Assembly (NCBI GenBank): GCA_036925085.1
Contig: JAUPFP010000011.1
Coordinates: 992,001 to 1,056,000, forward strand
Reading direction: 5' to 3'
Source: Brachycybe producta
Taxonomy: Eukaryota > Arthropoda > Diplopoda > Playtdesmida > Andrognathidae
DNA: 64,000 bases
Made by a program: the position numbers and the translations under genes
Part shown: piece by piece, positions 11,088-22,370 of the stretch
Position numbering within the stretch: the stretch's first letter is position 1
Layout: each line of letters starts with the position of its first letter
The notes under the pieces: generated by a model
Told to the model about the DNA's origin: nothing
Database searches by the model: none
The model's input: the letters and a program-made list of their open reading frames with translations, nothing else

Positions 11088-11127
11088 GAATTTTGCTCCC
11101 ATCATTTATGACGGGATACCCCACTAG

Positions 11128-11939
11128 TGTATAAAATGTTTGTCTCATAACAAATGCCAGGTATCCGATAATGCGACTATCAAGTAGACTACATGTAGGT
11201 GATGTTTACGGTGCATCATTTACATGTATATAAGAAAAGAAACATTTTTAATGTACGGTTTGGAGCTATTCCTTTTTTGTAATCACTATAACGATTTATT
11301 TAATTTTTGGCTTTGTACAAGTTTAGGTGACAATTTTTGCAATGTTTTTTGAAGCCCAATATTTTTGTATTTTAATTTCTGATCTTATTCATGGGCGCCC
11401 ACAGCTTTTGGCAAAGGGGGCGCTTGCCCCTATATTTTCAAAAGCCAAATTTCTTATTTTAATATATAATTTTTATATTATGAAAGAAAATAAAGTACGT
11501 TTTATCCACCATTGTACATCATATTTTTCCAATGGGCTACTTAGTTTGATGGCTGATTTCTTCTATTGAGTGCCGATTTTAGACATGAAACTTGATTAAT
11601 GTTTGAAAAATGGCATAAGAAAAATAAGAAATAGTTTTTTTAATAATAGAAAATCAAAAAAAAAAGTAAAATGACTTAAGTTTTGTAAAAAAAAAGGAAG
11701 GGGGAAAGTATGGGAAAAACGCAATTTTTTTATGTTAGTGTGAAATAACACAATAAATTGATTTTTATTCCATTAAACAATGAAAATAGAACTAAGTAAA
11801 ACTTGTTGTGGACTTAAAGGCATTTTCGAAGCTCTATATACTCCTTAGGTCGAGCAAATAATTGTTCATGGCCAGTTTTTTTCCAGGTCCCGCCAGTGAA
11901 AAATGGTGTTATTTAGGTGTACTATTTGAGCCTCGTTTC
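11128..11939. other. AT-rich spacer with a hAT-like end fragment
   Basis: Near 11390 the words GGGCGCCCACAGCTTTTGGC and GGGGGCGCTTGCCCC resemble the end of another hAT element, but no partner end or target duplication is seen. Nothing else is recognised. Confidence 0.35.
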
Positions 11940-12374
11940 CAGGCCCGGACTGGGCCACAGGGAAATGGGGAATTTCCTGGTGCGTCCCCCCCTGTGCGCT
12001 CCCCCATCAAAATACATGTACAAGCGATTGAATTTTTTTTAAATTTTGCAACTCATGGCACGACAATTACTTGGATTAGGTAATAAATGATTTTGGCAGA
12101 AGAAATGTTTTCCAAATATTAAAATGAGCGCCCCTAATTGTAAATTTCAGGTAAAAACAACAAATTTGCAATTATTTTCTATGAAATTTTGGATTTTAAT
12201 ATTCAAATCCTCGAATGCAGTGGGCAAATACACCCTTTTTGATACACCCACTCAGAACCCTATATCACCCTACACAGCAGTGACATGTATGTTTTACAAA
12301 TGTTTATGCTGGCGCCCCCCCCCCCCCCCCCCAGGTTTTTTCTGGTAGTAGTTTAGAAGCCCAGTCCTGGCCTG
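11940..12374. mobile_element. hAT MITE (435 bp, perfect 8-bp TSD)
   Basis: Left end CAGGCCCGGACTGGGCC, right end complement of CAGGCCAGGACTGGGC. Perfect 8-bp direct repeats CTCGTTTC lie at 11932-11939 and 12375-12382. The interior holds a run of 18 C near 12315. Confidence 0.85.
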
Positions 12375-13823
12375 CTCGTTTCTGCCCAATGTTGTTATAT
12401 TCCTACATAGATTTCATCACTTGCCGCCCATAAAACAATTTTGTGGGCTCCCCGAACCTTGCTAAATAATTATTCACCCTCTTAGAACAACTTGGGAAAA
12501 TAAAACAGTCAGGAAATGGAACGTCCAAAAAAATGGGACTTTGGGTAGATTGTATTTTTGGAACAAAAAAGATTTTTGAATTATCTGTTTTGTCTTAAAA
12601 GAAAACTTAAATATATGAAATAAACTTATTTTTAAGACCAGACCGATATTTACTTTATACTTCTAGAAATTTATGTTGAAACCTCGTTCTGGTTAACCAT
12701 GGATCATGTTACGGATGTTGTCTATACGCACAAAACAGGAACTCTTGATTACCTGATTCGCCAAATATGTGTTAAATTGATAATACTCTACATACTTTAG
12801 TTTGTTCGAATTTATTTAAAAAGGCTATAGACACAGTTGTATATCCAAGACACTCCAGAGTTTGACGTGCCATGAGAGTTACAAAGTTGGTCAAAACGTC
12901 ACAAATTTACCCAAATAGACTACCTGAAGAATATATTAAGGCATACGCACATTTTTTTTAACGCTAAAAGGTGGCTAACAAAATTTGGACCTTTTTAAGG
13001 CCAGTGGTCTCTACGCTGGGTCAGACAAATTAGGATAATTCAAAATTGTATAAAATAAAAAAACTTTTAAATATTGCAAAAAACCATTCAAGAAGAGATT
13101 TTAATTTTAATTTTCGTTAAAAATCTAATTTAAATGTACTAAACGCAACTAGAATCGTGACCATGATTTTGGACACACCAAATTTCACATGCAGCATGTT
13201 CATGCTGGAATGTCTAGGATGTTAGCATCGCTTTTATGGCATCCTTGTCTAAGCTCTAAAATGCCATCACTTTGAACACATTCTTTACTAACTGAGAATT
13301 TTATTTTACCTTAACTTGCTTGGCTTAACTTGCCTTAGGAAAATCTAACAATAAATTGTTAGATTTTCCTAACCACACTGCCATTTTCAGGTCTGTTTAC
13401 ACTTATTGCTGTGTAATAGCCAAATGGTAACAGTGAATTGCAGCTGACCTCAACGTGCCCCATTAACAGAACACATTAGGGCCTACATTTTTAACACGGG
13501 TACACACTTTTACAATTTGCTTTAAATGGCACATGAATTTCATGAAACTTAGACTTTTTTTCCACTTTTTGTTTCAAAACATTCATTTTTTATGGAAGTT
13601 TCAGGGTTAACTAAGATATTGCAGGTAATTAACATTATCGAAATGTGAACTTACTTTTATCGCAGTTATCTACATTGTAATTTGCAACAAACTTTGAAAT
13701 GTTTCATTACATTGGTTCGTGACATTTGACAGAGAATTGTATATTATAGTGACACATTGTGTTTAGTTCTGACCATGACAATATAATTATGAAATACATT
13801 GCAATAATAGGAATTAATAACTG
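12375..13823. other. AT-rich intergenic spacer with one hairpin
   Basis: No gene is seen. A perfect 16-bp stem (TTAGGAAAATCTAACA, loop ATAAAT, then its complement) lies at 13336-13373. Confidence 0.5.
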
Positions 13824-13834
13824 TTTATTTTATT
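13824..13834 (-). terminator. Poly(A) signals of gene 2
   Basis: Two overlapping AATAAA on the minus strand, about 185 nt past the gene 2 stop. Confidence 0.45.
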
Positions 13835-14014
13835 CAACCTTCATTTTGCATTGAATTATGTAAATGTTTTTACATCTTTAAAATGTTACTTATATTTGTT
13901 TTTATGAAACACTTCGATGGTTCAGGTTTTTTTTTAATTATTTTCATTATACGAGTATAAACATTTTCACAAAAATAAATCTTAATATTAAAATAAGAAT
14001 GCTTTTTAACTATA

Positions 14015-14887
14015 TTAGCCAAAATGAAAAATGTTATGAAAAAAGCCCTTTTTGTGGTGTTTATTATGTTTGGTGTGTTTGCCATGGCCGTCTTTATCTT
14101 TGTTACCATCGCCTCCATTACTCTTAACATCGACTTTCTCTCCGGCATCACCTTTTTTATCACTTTCTGCCTCTCCGGCATCATATTTTTCAGCGTCTCT
14201 CCCTTTTTCAGCCTCTTTTTCTTTTTCAGCCTCTTTTCCTTTATCAGCATCAACACCCTCTCCGGAATGGTCTCCTTCTCCTGCATCGCCACCAGCATTG
14301 CCTTCCTCGCCTGCATTTGCTTCCCCGCCTGTAACGCCTCCTCCGCCAGCATCGCCTTCCCCGCCAGCATCGCCTCCTCCGCCAGCATCGCCTCCTCCGC
14401 CAGCAACGCCTCCTCCGCCAGCAACGCCTCCTCCGCCAGCATCGCCTTCTCCGCCAGCATCGCCTCCTCCGCCAGCATCGCTTCCTCCGCCAGCATCGCC
14501 TCCTCCGCCAGCATCGCCTCCTCCGCCAGCATCGCCTCCACCGCCAGCATCGCCTTCTCCGCCAGCATCGCCTTCTCCGCCAGCATCGCCTCCTCCACCT
14601 GCATCGCCTTCTCCGCCTGCATCGCCTCTCTCGCCAGCATCACCTTCCTCGCCCGGATCGCCTGGTTCGCCGGATTCGGGTATATCGTGAGCTTCTCCAC
14701 CTGCATCGCCTTCCTCGCCCGCGTCACCTCCTCCACCTGCATTGCCTGATTCGGGTGCTACGGGTGTCTCGGCTTCTCCGCCTGCATCGCCTTCTTCACC
14801 AGCCTCTTGACGTTTATAAAGTGTCTTGATTGGTCTCCATTGATTTTCACGTTTTTCATTCTTTTCTATGCTTTCGGCTTTAAGGAC
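14015..14887 (-). CDS. Secreted prepropeptide family, gene 2, exon 2 (Gly-Asp-Ala repeats, Lys/His tail)
   Basis: Last exon, 290 codons plus stop, joined in phase 0 to exon 1 at 17267-17323 for a 309-residue precursor. The acceptor is TGTGTAG before GTCCTTAAAGCC, and exon 2 begins VLKAESIEKNEKRENQW. The signal should be cut after VLKA. A 22-residue basic/acidic spacer ends in LYKR-Q. Then comes a long array of six-residue units, consensus G-G-[GE]-G-D-A (18-nt period), from roughly exon residue 27 to 185. It is followed by a Lys/Glu/Asp-rich region and a C-terminus rich in Lys and His (KHTKHNKHHKKGFFHNIF). The frame stays open across 873 nt although it has no ATG near its start, which supports the splice model. 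Overlapping open frames on both strands are by-products of the 18-nt repeat. An extracellular hydrated or cation-binding matrix protein is a reasonable guess only. Confidence 0.78.
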   Translation of the reverse strand, partial: VLKAESIEKNEKRENQWRPIKTLYKRQEAGEEGDAGGEAETPVAPESGNAGGGGDAGEEGDAGGEAHDIPESGEPGDPGEEGDAGERGDAGGEGDAGGGGDAGGEGDAGGEGDAGGGGDAGGGGDAGGGGDAGGGSDAGGGGDAGGEGDAGGGGVAGGGGVAGGGGDAGGGGDAGGEGDAGGGGVTGGEANAGEEGNAGGDAGEGDHSGEGVDADKGKEAEKEKEAEKGRDAEKYDAGEAESDKKGDAGEKVDVKSNGGDGNKDKDGHGKHTKHNKHHKKGFFHNIFHFG

Positions 14888-15734
14888 CTACACAGGAATA
14901 TAAAGTGATTTTAGATGTAATTAAATATTTAGGTGCGACATTAAGGTCAGTGGCAGTGGGTGATTCTTTTATAATTATGAGATAATTTCACATTATTTCC
15001 CAAATTAGTCCGTATTTTGCAAATATTCGTATGTATGCTAGCAATATAAAATATTGTTCCATGTTTTTTAGACAAATTTCTACAAATAAATTTTGGTATT
15101 TGTTAGAGGTTAGTATTTTTGTTGCTGTGAAATAGAACAAAGGGGCTACAATGTTACTGCATAAGAAAAAGGGCTGGCAAAACTCTGTATGGGTGTTGGG
15201 ATTCCAAAATCATTCTGGGCAATATTTCACCTAAAAAGATTGAGCTACATGCATTTTGGTGGTGTTGTTTTTTTTTGCATCATTTATTTATTAAATAAAT
15301 TGCACATAAACACGAACATAAAAAAATCAATCCAAGTAGTAAATTAGTCATGATTACATTTCGATCAAAATTTGAATATAGAATATATATTCAAATTTTG
15401 TAAAATAGTATTAACTATTACCTGTACAGTTATCAATTTTGATGTACAAAATAAATCATGAATACTAACCACAAAAGAATTTAAAACTGTGCAAAGGCAT
15501 AAAGTAAGTAAACTAACGCGCATTTCTTTTAAATCTTAAAAAAATGTACGGTTGCTACGCTCGCATTTTAAGGAGCTGAGATTTTGTATTTTTTTTTTTT
15601 TTTTTGCTTTCCTTAGGCTTGGTTTTTACTTTCTAGTTAAGCTGTGAAGCAGAATGCGAAGCTTCAAAAATGACGTCCCAGCTTCGAAAGAATACGAAGC
15701 TAACTTTGAAATTGTTATACTTTTCAAAGCTTAG

Positions 15735-16815
15735 CAATTCAAAGCACATAAAGGTACACTTGCACTAAAACCATTTTCCATAAAAGGCTCTTTGAAATTA
15801 AAACTATTTGGCCTAAAGGTACATTTGCCCTAAAAGATGGTCTTAAAAACACTTGTCCTTAAACCGATTGTCCTAAAAGTACATTTGCTCTAAAAATACT
15901 TGACCTAAAGTTACATTTCCTGTAAAAGAATGTTTGAAACTAAAACCGTTAGCCGTAAAAGAATGTTTGAAACTAAAACCATTTGCCGTAAAAAAATGTT
16001 TGAAACTAAAACCATTTGCCGTAAAAGAATGTGTGAAACTAAAACCATTTGATCTAAAGATAAATTTGCCCTAAAACCATTTGCTCTAAAAGTAAATTTG
16101 CCCTAAAACCATTTGCTCTAAAGGTACATTTGCAATAAACCATTTGCCTTAAAGAGAAATTTGTTCTAAAATGATTTGCCCTAAAAATGTTTGAAACTAA
16201 AACCATTTGCCCTAAAACCATTTGCCCTAAAAGGATGTTTGAAACTAAAACCATTTACTCTAAACGGACATTTGCCCTAAAACCGTTTGCCCTAAAGGTA
16301 CATTTGCCCTAAACCATTTGCCCTAAAAGAATGTTTGAAACTAAAAGCATTTGTAATATTTAAAGGACATTTGACCAAAAACCATTTGCCCTAAAATATG
16401 TTTGAAACAAACCATTTGTTCTCTAGGGACATTTGCCCTAAAGGGACATTTGCCCTAAAAACACTTGTCCTAAAAGGTCTTTGAAACTGAAACCATTTGC
16501 TCTAGTGCTACATTTGGCCTAAATCCATTTGCCCTAAAAGGATGTTTGAAATTAAAACTATTTGTTCTAAAGGGACATTTGTCCAAAAAGGATGTTTGAA
16601 ACAAACTATTTGCCTAAAAGGATGTTTGAAACTAAAATCATTTGCCGTAAAGGGATATTTACCCGAAAACGATTTGCCATAAAAGGCTGTTTGAAATTAA
16701 AACTATTTGGCCTAAAGGTACATTTGCCCTAAAAAATGGTTTGAAACTAAAACCATTTGCCCTAAAAGGATGTTTGAAACTAAAACAATGTGCCGTAAAG
16801 GTACATTCACCCTAA
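15735..16815. repeat. Degenerate tandem array of TTTGCCCTAAA units
   Basis: About 1.1 kb of words such as ACCATTTGCCCTAAA, GGTACATTTGCCC and GGATGTTTGAAACTAAA in varied order, a higher-order degenerate repeat. It lies wholly in the intron of gene 2. Short pieces of the same family occur at 37785-37965 and 45385-45510. Confidence 0.85.
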
Positions 16816-17051
<236 letters not shown>

Positions 17052-17266
17052 ATTTTATATATACAATAAAGGTTATAAAATAACGTACGCTAAGTACGTT
17101 AAGTACGCTAAGTGTCGGGGAGCTCATTTTTAGAAGCTTCAAAGATTGCAAGTCTTATAGCAAAGTTTGGAGTATAAACCTAGCCTTAGAGCTTGATAAA
17201 TAACTCCCCACCGCTACTTATTTTCCCAGTTCACCCAAACTGTATATTATTACTATTTATATGTAC

Positions 17267-17323
17267 CTGACTACAGAAGACAATCATCAGCAGCACTGAA
17301 GCAAATTTGAACATTATACCCAT
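17267..17323 (-). CDS. Gene 2 exon 1: signal-peptide exon
   Basis: Nineteen codons, MGIMFKFASVLLMIVFCSQ, then donor GTACATA. It is close to gene 3 exon 1 over KxASVLLxxVxCSQ. The intron is 2379 nt and carries the TTTGCCCTAAA array and a TA tract. Confidence 0.8.
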
Positions 17324-17430
17324 GTTGATATTCTTTAAACTCTGTATTTTTGTTCAGTAGAAATTCGTCACAAGTTACTCTTTCTAAAGTCGACTGGAGT
17401 ACTATTTTTTTAAAAATTAATGTTTTGCGT

Positions 17431-17464
17431 TTTATACAGCAATTTTAATGACAATATTTTGGCC
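17431..17464 (-). promoter_or_regulatory. TATA box and upstream motif of gene 2
   Basis: On the minus strand the sequence reads GGCCAAAATATTGTCATT, then AAAATTGCT, then GTATAAAACGC. TATA is 107 nt above the ATG. Gene 3 has the same motif order and spacing. Confidence 0.65.
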
Positions 17465-17857
17465 TTATGTCTATGTAATATATTTTATTAAAAAATACTA
17501 TTTGTTTTATCTTCAGTCTCGACATCATATTTATGAAAGTGAACTACAAATATGTACACATGTTCATAATCTGCGTTTTGAGTCATGTACATGTGTGTCA
17601 AGATATTGTTTACTTTAAAAAAAAACAGTTGCTAGACAGGACGAATTATGTACTTGAGTCTATGATGCATTGACAAAAAATACAATCATGTACAGTAATT
17701 ATTCGGAACAGCCCTATACGATACTTTAATTTAACGCAATTATCTTTGTCAAAATGTAGCAATGTTTCAAGTTTTCATTGATAATTCAATAAAAGTTTTA
17801 TTGTCTGGGCTTCTGGGAGCTATCATGGATGGCTAACATATCAAATGGTGTCTACCC

Positions 17858-17891
<34 letters not shown>

Positions 17892-18381
17892 TAAGTTTTG
17901 CATGCAATAAATGTGTTAAACTGTAATATTTCCATGGTCTTTGAAATAATGTCTTATATGAAGCTTCCATGAAAGTTTATTAATAAATTCAAATTGTAAA
18001 AGAGTGAAAAGTACTGCCCAAAACTATGCATTTTCAATCCAAAAATGTAGTGGCCAATACATTAGTAATAGACTACCATTTCAATGTAAAAATGTAATGC
18101 CCAAAACTCTGCCTATTCAATGTAAAAATGGTTTGCCAAAATATTAATTATTTAAAATGTTTTTTTATTAATTTTTGAATTTGAAAAATGTTCCACGGTT
18201 CTTTACATAGGAAATTTTTTAAGAAACTTTTACTTTATTTTTGACAGTTTTTAAATTTTTATTCAGAACAGTTTTTAAAATTCATTTGCAATAATCAGAA
18301 CTTAAATGAAAGCTAAAAAAGGTTCTACATTTTGCCCCACAACAAGTTCCACAGGGAAAGTGTTGACTATATCTAAGAAGT
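17465..18381. other. AT-rich intergenic sequence with a degenerate repeat
   Basis: Contains a short TA tract (17861-17888). From about 17995 there are imperfect repeats of TGTAAAAATGTAATGCCCAAAA, which resume at 18665-18770 on the far side of a Mutator-like MITE. Confidence 0.5.
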
Positions 18382-18586
18382 ACAAGCAATTAGAAATCGG
18401 GACGAACTTCCGTTGGCTCCGCCCTTTTAAAGACGAACGCAACTTCTAATTGGTTGGTTAGGTAGTCTGACGTCACATGCTCCGCCCTTTTCAACGTCGA
18501 ACCACACAACAAACCAATTAGAAGTTGCTGGCCGTCATAAAAAGGGCGGAGCCAACTGAAGTTCGTCCCAACTTCTAATTGCCTGT
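18382..18586. mobile_element. Mutator-like MITE, copy 2 (205 bp, 9-bp TSD)
   Basis: Same family as 264-469. The ends are ACAAGCAATTAGAAATCGGG and TTCTAATTGCCTGT. Perfect 9-bp direct repeats CTAAGAAGT lie at 18373-18381 and 18587-18595. It splits an older degenerate repeat. Confidence 0.85.
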
Positions 18587-19182
18587 CTAAGAAGTACCCA
18601 CACCCCTCACATGCAATCGAGTTAACCAACACCAAACGTGTTAGTCTACAGAACCCTCTTAATCTAATGTAGTGCCCAAAATAATACCTTTTCAATGTAA
18701 AAATGTAATGCCCAAAAATATGCATTTTCATTGCATGTTTTTTTTGGCAATACATTACATTGTTTTGAACGTTAAGTTTTGTTCCCATAGGAAATACTTT
18801 ATTTTCGGCGTTCTTTTGAGTGCTTTTTATTGTGTTCAATTCTTTCTTTATATAGTTTTTATTATATTCACATATCTTTACATAGTTTTTATTTTGTTAT
18901 AGTGCTTATTATGTATTTATACATTACATACATTATTACTATTAAAGAACATTGTTTTGTGTATCATTTAACATTTCTTTTGAGTTATTTATTGTTACAT
19001 TTAGAATTGTGTTATAACAATTATAAAAAGGTCTGAAGATGTAGAATGTTGTCTTCTATTATGAGGAAATTTAACGTCCTGTAATTCTGCTTGCTGAATT
19101 GCTTTCACCATTTAAATATTATTTTTGTCATGATTTTTAAATTTTGAACTAATAAAGAAAGTCTTTTTAACTGTTTGTTGGC

Positions 19183-19188
19183 TTTATT
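19183..19188 (-). terminator. Poly(A) signal of gene 3
   Basis: Minus-strand AATAAA, 2 nt after the TGA stop, so the 3' UTR would be very short. Confidence 0.6.
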
Positions 19189-19190
19189 TG

Positions 19191-19670
19191 TCATTCCTCT
19201 TCTTCCTCTTCGTCGCCGGCCTCCTCGTCGCCGGCCTCCTCGTCGCCGGCCTCCTCGTCGCCGGCCTCCTCGTCGCCGGCCTCCTCGTCGCCGGCCTCCT
19301 CGTCGCCTGCCTCCTCGTCGCCTGCCTCCTCGTCGCCTGCCTCCTCGTCGCCTGCCTCCTCGTCGCCTGCCTCCTCGTCGCCTGCCTCCTCGTCGCCTGC
19401 CTCCTCGTCGCCTGCCTCCTCGTCGCCTGCCTGCTCGTCGCCTGCCTGCTCGTCGCCTGCCTGCTCGTCGCCTGCCTGCTCGTCGCCTGCCTGCTCGTCG
19501 CCTGCCTGCTCGTCGCCTGCCTGCTCGTCGCCTGCCTGTTCGTCGCCTTCCTGCTCGTTGTCGCTTCGTCTAACAAGTGGCCTCATTGAAAGTGTTTCAT
19601 CTTTAAGTTCTTCAAGTGACTGTATAGTTTCAGGACTGTACGACATTTTGTAATTTTCCACTTCAAGAAA
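19191..19670 (-). CDS. Secreted prepropeptide family, gene 3, exon 2 (Gly-Asp-Glu-Glu/Gln-Ala repeats)
   Basis: Last exon, 159 codons plus stop, joined in phase 0 to exon 1 at 21646-21702 for a 178-residue precursor. The acceptor is TTCTATAG before TTTCTTGAAGTG, and exon 2 begins FLEVENYKMSYSPETIQ, a variant of the usual V-L-x-A-E-N. A spacer of about 31 residues ends in LVRR-S. The rest is about 22 copies of a five-residue unit, first G-D-E-Q-A (8), then G-D-E-E-A (about 14), ending in EEEEEE. Unit length is 15 nt and neighbouring units are identical at the DNA level, so the array has expanded or been homogenised recently. The product would be extremely acidic. A poly(A) signal starts 2 nt past the stop. 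Frames on the opposite strand (Arg-Pro or Leu-Val-Ala repeats) are artefacts. Confidence 0.78.
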   Translation of the reverse strand, partial: FLEVENYKMSYSPETIQSLEELKDETLSMRPLVRRSDNEQEGDEQAGDEQAGDEQAGDEQAGDEQAGDEQAGDEQAGDEQAGDEEAGDEEAGDEEAGDEEAGDEEAGDEEAGDEEAGDEEAGDEEAGDEEAGDEEAGDEEAGDEEAGDEEAGDEEEEEE

Positions 19671-19963
19671 CTATAGAAGAGTGAAATTATAAAACAATTT
19701 TAACAAAGGTGAACTCTAGAAGGAGGACTGCTCCTGCACGTCCTAAACAATTTCATGAAGCTGAGCATCGCCACTTGGTCGGTGGGGCGGATCGGCGCGG
19801 TGCAGTGTCAACTTCAAGAAGTCCCAGATTTTTTCCAGCACAGCGCTGCTCCACTCTACAACCCTAATTGATGGGCACCGTTCTACCACCCTAATGGACG
19901 TGGCTTCGTTCATTTCCATGCATTTTGGTTTGGGCCATTCTTTTCTAATAGTTTGTATATATA

Positions 19964-20160
19964 TAATATCACAGGTCTGTGTGTGTGTGTGGAGTAACAC
20001 TGTACAAAAACCTTGAAGCATGTCGGAATTTATATAAATTTAAATAAATGAAGAAATGAACAGCTTTTTTTCTCAAGGTCAACTATATGTTGCACCCTTC
20101 TCATCCAAGATTCCCATGATATTAAATTGGAGAGGGGAAAAGGTTGGAAAGTGTAGAGGG

Positions 20161-20198
<38 letters not shown>

Positions 20199-20334
20199 AA
20201 AACGTGGGGAGGGAAAAAGTGGGAGGGGGTGACTGAAATTGAAATGAAAGGAGTAAAAAAGGAACAAATGACGCGCATGCGCACAATTGCCTGTGAATTT
20301 TGCTCACGACATTTATGATGGGTTACCCCATTAG
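19964..20334. mobile_element. Helitron-like nonautonomous element, copy 2 (gene 3 intron)
   Basis: Shares with other copies CGGAATTTATATAAATTTAAA, AAGGTCAACTATATGTTGCA, the GA-rich tract and the terminal hairpin ATTTATGATGGGTTACCCCA followed by TTAG. Most of the nested Mutator-like MITE is missing, only its right tip remains. Confidence 0.6.
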
Positions 20335-21645
20335 TTATTTTAATATTTAATACTTTTCAATTATAAGACCGATCAATTTAACTCAGCAAAAAAAAAAAAA
20401 GAAACTATCAATTGCTTCGAAGTGACTCCCATAGACTATTAACACTCATAAAAGAACGACCATAAAAATGCATCAGTTCTGGTTCTTAATTTAATTTAAG
20501 AGGAGATGCAGATGTCGCATACATGATGGGCACTAAGGGCCAGGCATACTCAATGTAAAAGTAACAAACAAAAAATTGTTGCTTACTATTAGTAATTTTT
20601 ATAAAGTTAAAAAGATTTTTTTGATTTTCAAAAATTAGAAGGGTGGGGGGGGGGGGGGGGGGTTCTAGATTTCCCCAGGACCCAAATTAAGAAAAAACTA
20701 GAAGAGCAGCTCTCAGTCACTCTTAAGAAAATATTCATGTTGATATCCATCAAAATAAACCTTTTATAGACAAAAGTTTAAAAATGTCGTCTGCTTAAAA
20801 GCTTATCGACATTAAAATACCCTTAAATAATTTATTTGCCCTTCTAGTTTCTAAAACACTTTCAAGTTTCTCCTTATTTTGCATCTGAAAGACAGAATAA
20901 TCAAGAATTTGACAGGCATTAAACGCTTTAAAACCACATAATGCACATTTTTATAGCCATAGTTTAATCTTTGTATGTAAACTTTTTAGAGAGGCTGTTC
21001 AGCGCCGCCATATGAGAATAACGACAATGTAATAATGATGGGCACATTACTGTGGGCACATTGTGTTTTACTTCACTATTTTTCTCAAATAGACAGCACT
21101 TATTTTATTAGGAAGCCATCCGGTTGTGTTGCTTAGCCCATAAATAGGGGTTGGTTTTGTTAAAATTTGGGAACAACATGCCACAGGAACGTGTCACGTG
21201 ACTTTGAGCAACATTCATAGTGAAACATGACATTCTAGGGTAAAAACTGCTGAGTTACCTTGGATCTCCACTGTCTTTTAGCAGCTCCTATGGCTTATGC
21301 TCCATCCACCCCTATTCTCCACCCTCGCACTTACCCTCCACCCCTATTAAGGTTGTGAGCATGCTCATTATAGTCATTCGAAATGGAATGACCAAAGTTC
21401 AAATTTAAAGTATTTCTTCATTCCTCTAGTTTTTAACAAATTTCCTAAAGTTGCTTAAAGTATATCGTGCTTATTATGTAATCAACAGTGCCAAACATAT
21501 GAATTATTGTTGTGTTAAAAGTTAATTTAGCTCTACAATGGAGTGCATTAAAGTATATTGTGCTTTATTAACTAATCTAAAGTTCTAAATCAATGAATTA
21601 TTCTTGTGTTCGTATAGTTTGGTGAAAAATTGTATTAATTTGTAC
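20335..21645. other. Rest of gene 3 intron
   Basis: AT-rich. A run of about 20 G lies near 20643-20663. No gene is seen. Confidence 0.5.
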
Positions 21646-21702
21646 CTGACTGCAGACGACAACCAAAAGGAGAACAGAAGCTAATTTCATTGTTGCTTTC
21701 AT
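21646..21702 (-). CDS. Gene 3 exon 1: signal-peptide exon
   Basis: Nineteen codons, MKATMKLASVLLLVVVCSQ, then donor GTACAAA. Lys near the start, an 11-residue hydrophobic core and Cys-Ser-Gln before the donor match genes 1, 2 and 4. The intron is 1975 nt. Confidence 0.82.
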
Positions 21703-21805
21703 CTTGTTTTTTGTTTTTCAAATTGATGTTCTCTTCAATTAGAAGGTAAGCTTTTTTTTTGAATGACTTCTTGATGTTGTGGTCGTTTACAACTTTTTGT
21801 TCTTC

Positions 21806-21840
21806 TTTTATACTAAATTTTGAATGACATTATTTTGACC
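21806..21840 (-). promoter_or_regulatory. TATA box and upstream motif of gene 3
   Basis: Minus strand: GGTCAAAATAATGTCATT, then CAAAATTTA, then GTATAAAAGAA. The TATA box is 103 nt above the ATG. This is nearly the same module as in gene 2. Confidence 0.65.
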
Positions 21841-22064
21841 TTACAACTTTTATAATTATATTTATTGCTACATATTGACTAATGTTTCATTATTTATATT
21901 TAGAAAACTTAAACTAAACAAATATATAAACATATACACATGCCTCATGTTGGATAACTCTATGATGAGCATACCTGAATTAGGCGTTTGGGTTTTTCTG
22001 TAATGTACTGGAATTGTGTTTGGAAATTACTTCGGTCACTGTATCAGTAGAACGAATATTGTTG

Positions 22065-22370
22065 CCAAGGGTGCCCAACACGCCCCCAAAGCTTATGAAT
22101 ATTTTACCCCCATCACCAAAAACGCCTATGGCGGCTTCACCCCTAAAGCCTATGAAGACTTCCTCCCCAACAACCTATGGAGCCTTTACGACCTCAAAAA
22201 AATATAGCAGCTTCACCCGGGTACCCCACCAAAACCTATGGAACCTTTACGCCTCCAAAAGAAACTATGGTGACTTCACCCCCAAAACGTACAGAGAGTT
22301 CACTCCCAAACCACCTATGGGCGCCTTTAGCCCCACAAAAAAGCCAATGGAAACTTCAAAACCCTCAGAC
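22065..22370. repeat. Degenerate minisatellite (CCCCCAAAACCTATGGAGCCTT-like)
   Basis: About twelve imperfect units of roughly 24-27 bp, read as Thr-Pro-Lys-x-Tyr-Gly-x-Phe in shifting frames. The frame changes make a coding role unlikely. Confidence 0.6.

Larger units (their letters stand above)
10164..11127. mobile_element. Helitron-like nonautonomous element, copy 1 (composite)
   Basis: It starts at TATTAAGCCAGG and ends with a palindrome like CCCGTCATTTATGACGGG followed by a short spacer and CTAG. A hairpin about 10 nt before CTRR is the Helitron 3' signature. Two other elements are nested in it: a CACTACAGCTACC MITE (10294-10720) and a Mutator-like MITE (10951-11087). A GA-rich tract (near 10765-10790) is shared with the other copies. 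There is no helicase frame. Confidence 0.6.

Noticed and set aside
13870-14749. Open frames of 290, 241 and 212 codons across the gene 2 array
   Set aside because: They are out-of-frame or antisense readings of the 18-nt repeat. The spliced minus-strand frame starting VLKAES explains the sequence better.
19175-19589. Arg-Pro, Leu-Val-Ala and Arg-Gln-Ala-Thr repeat proteins
   Set aside because: Other-frame readings of the gene 3 pentapeptide array.
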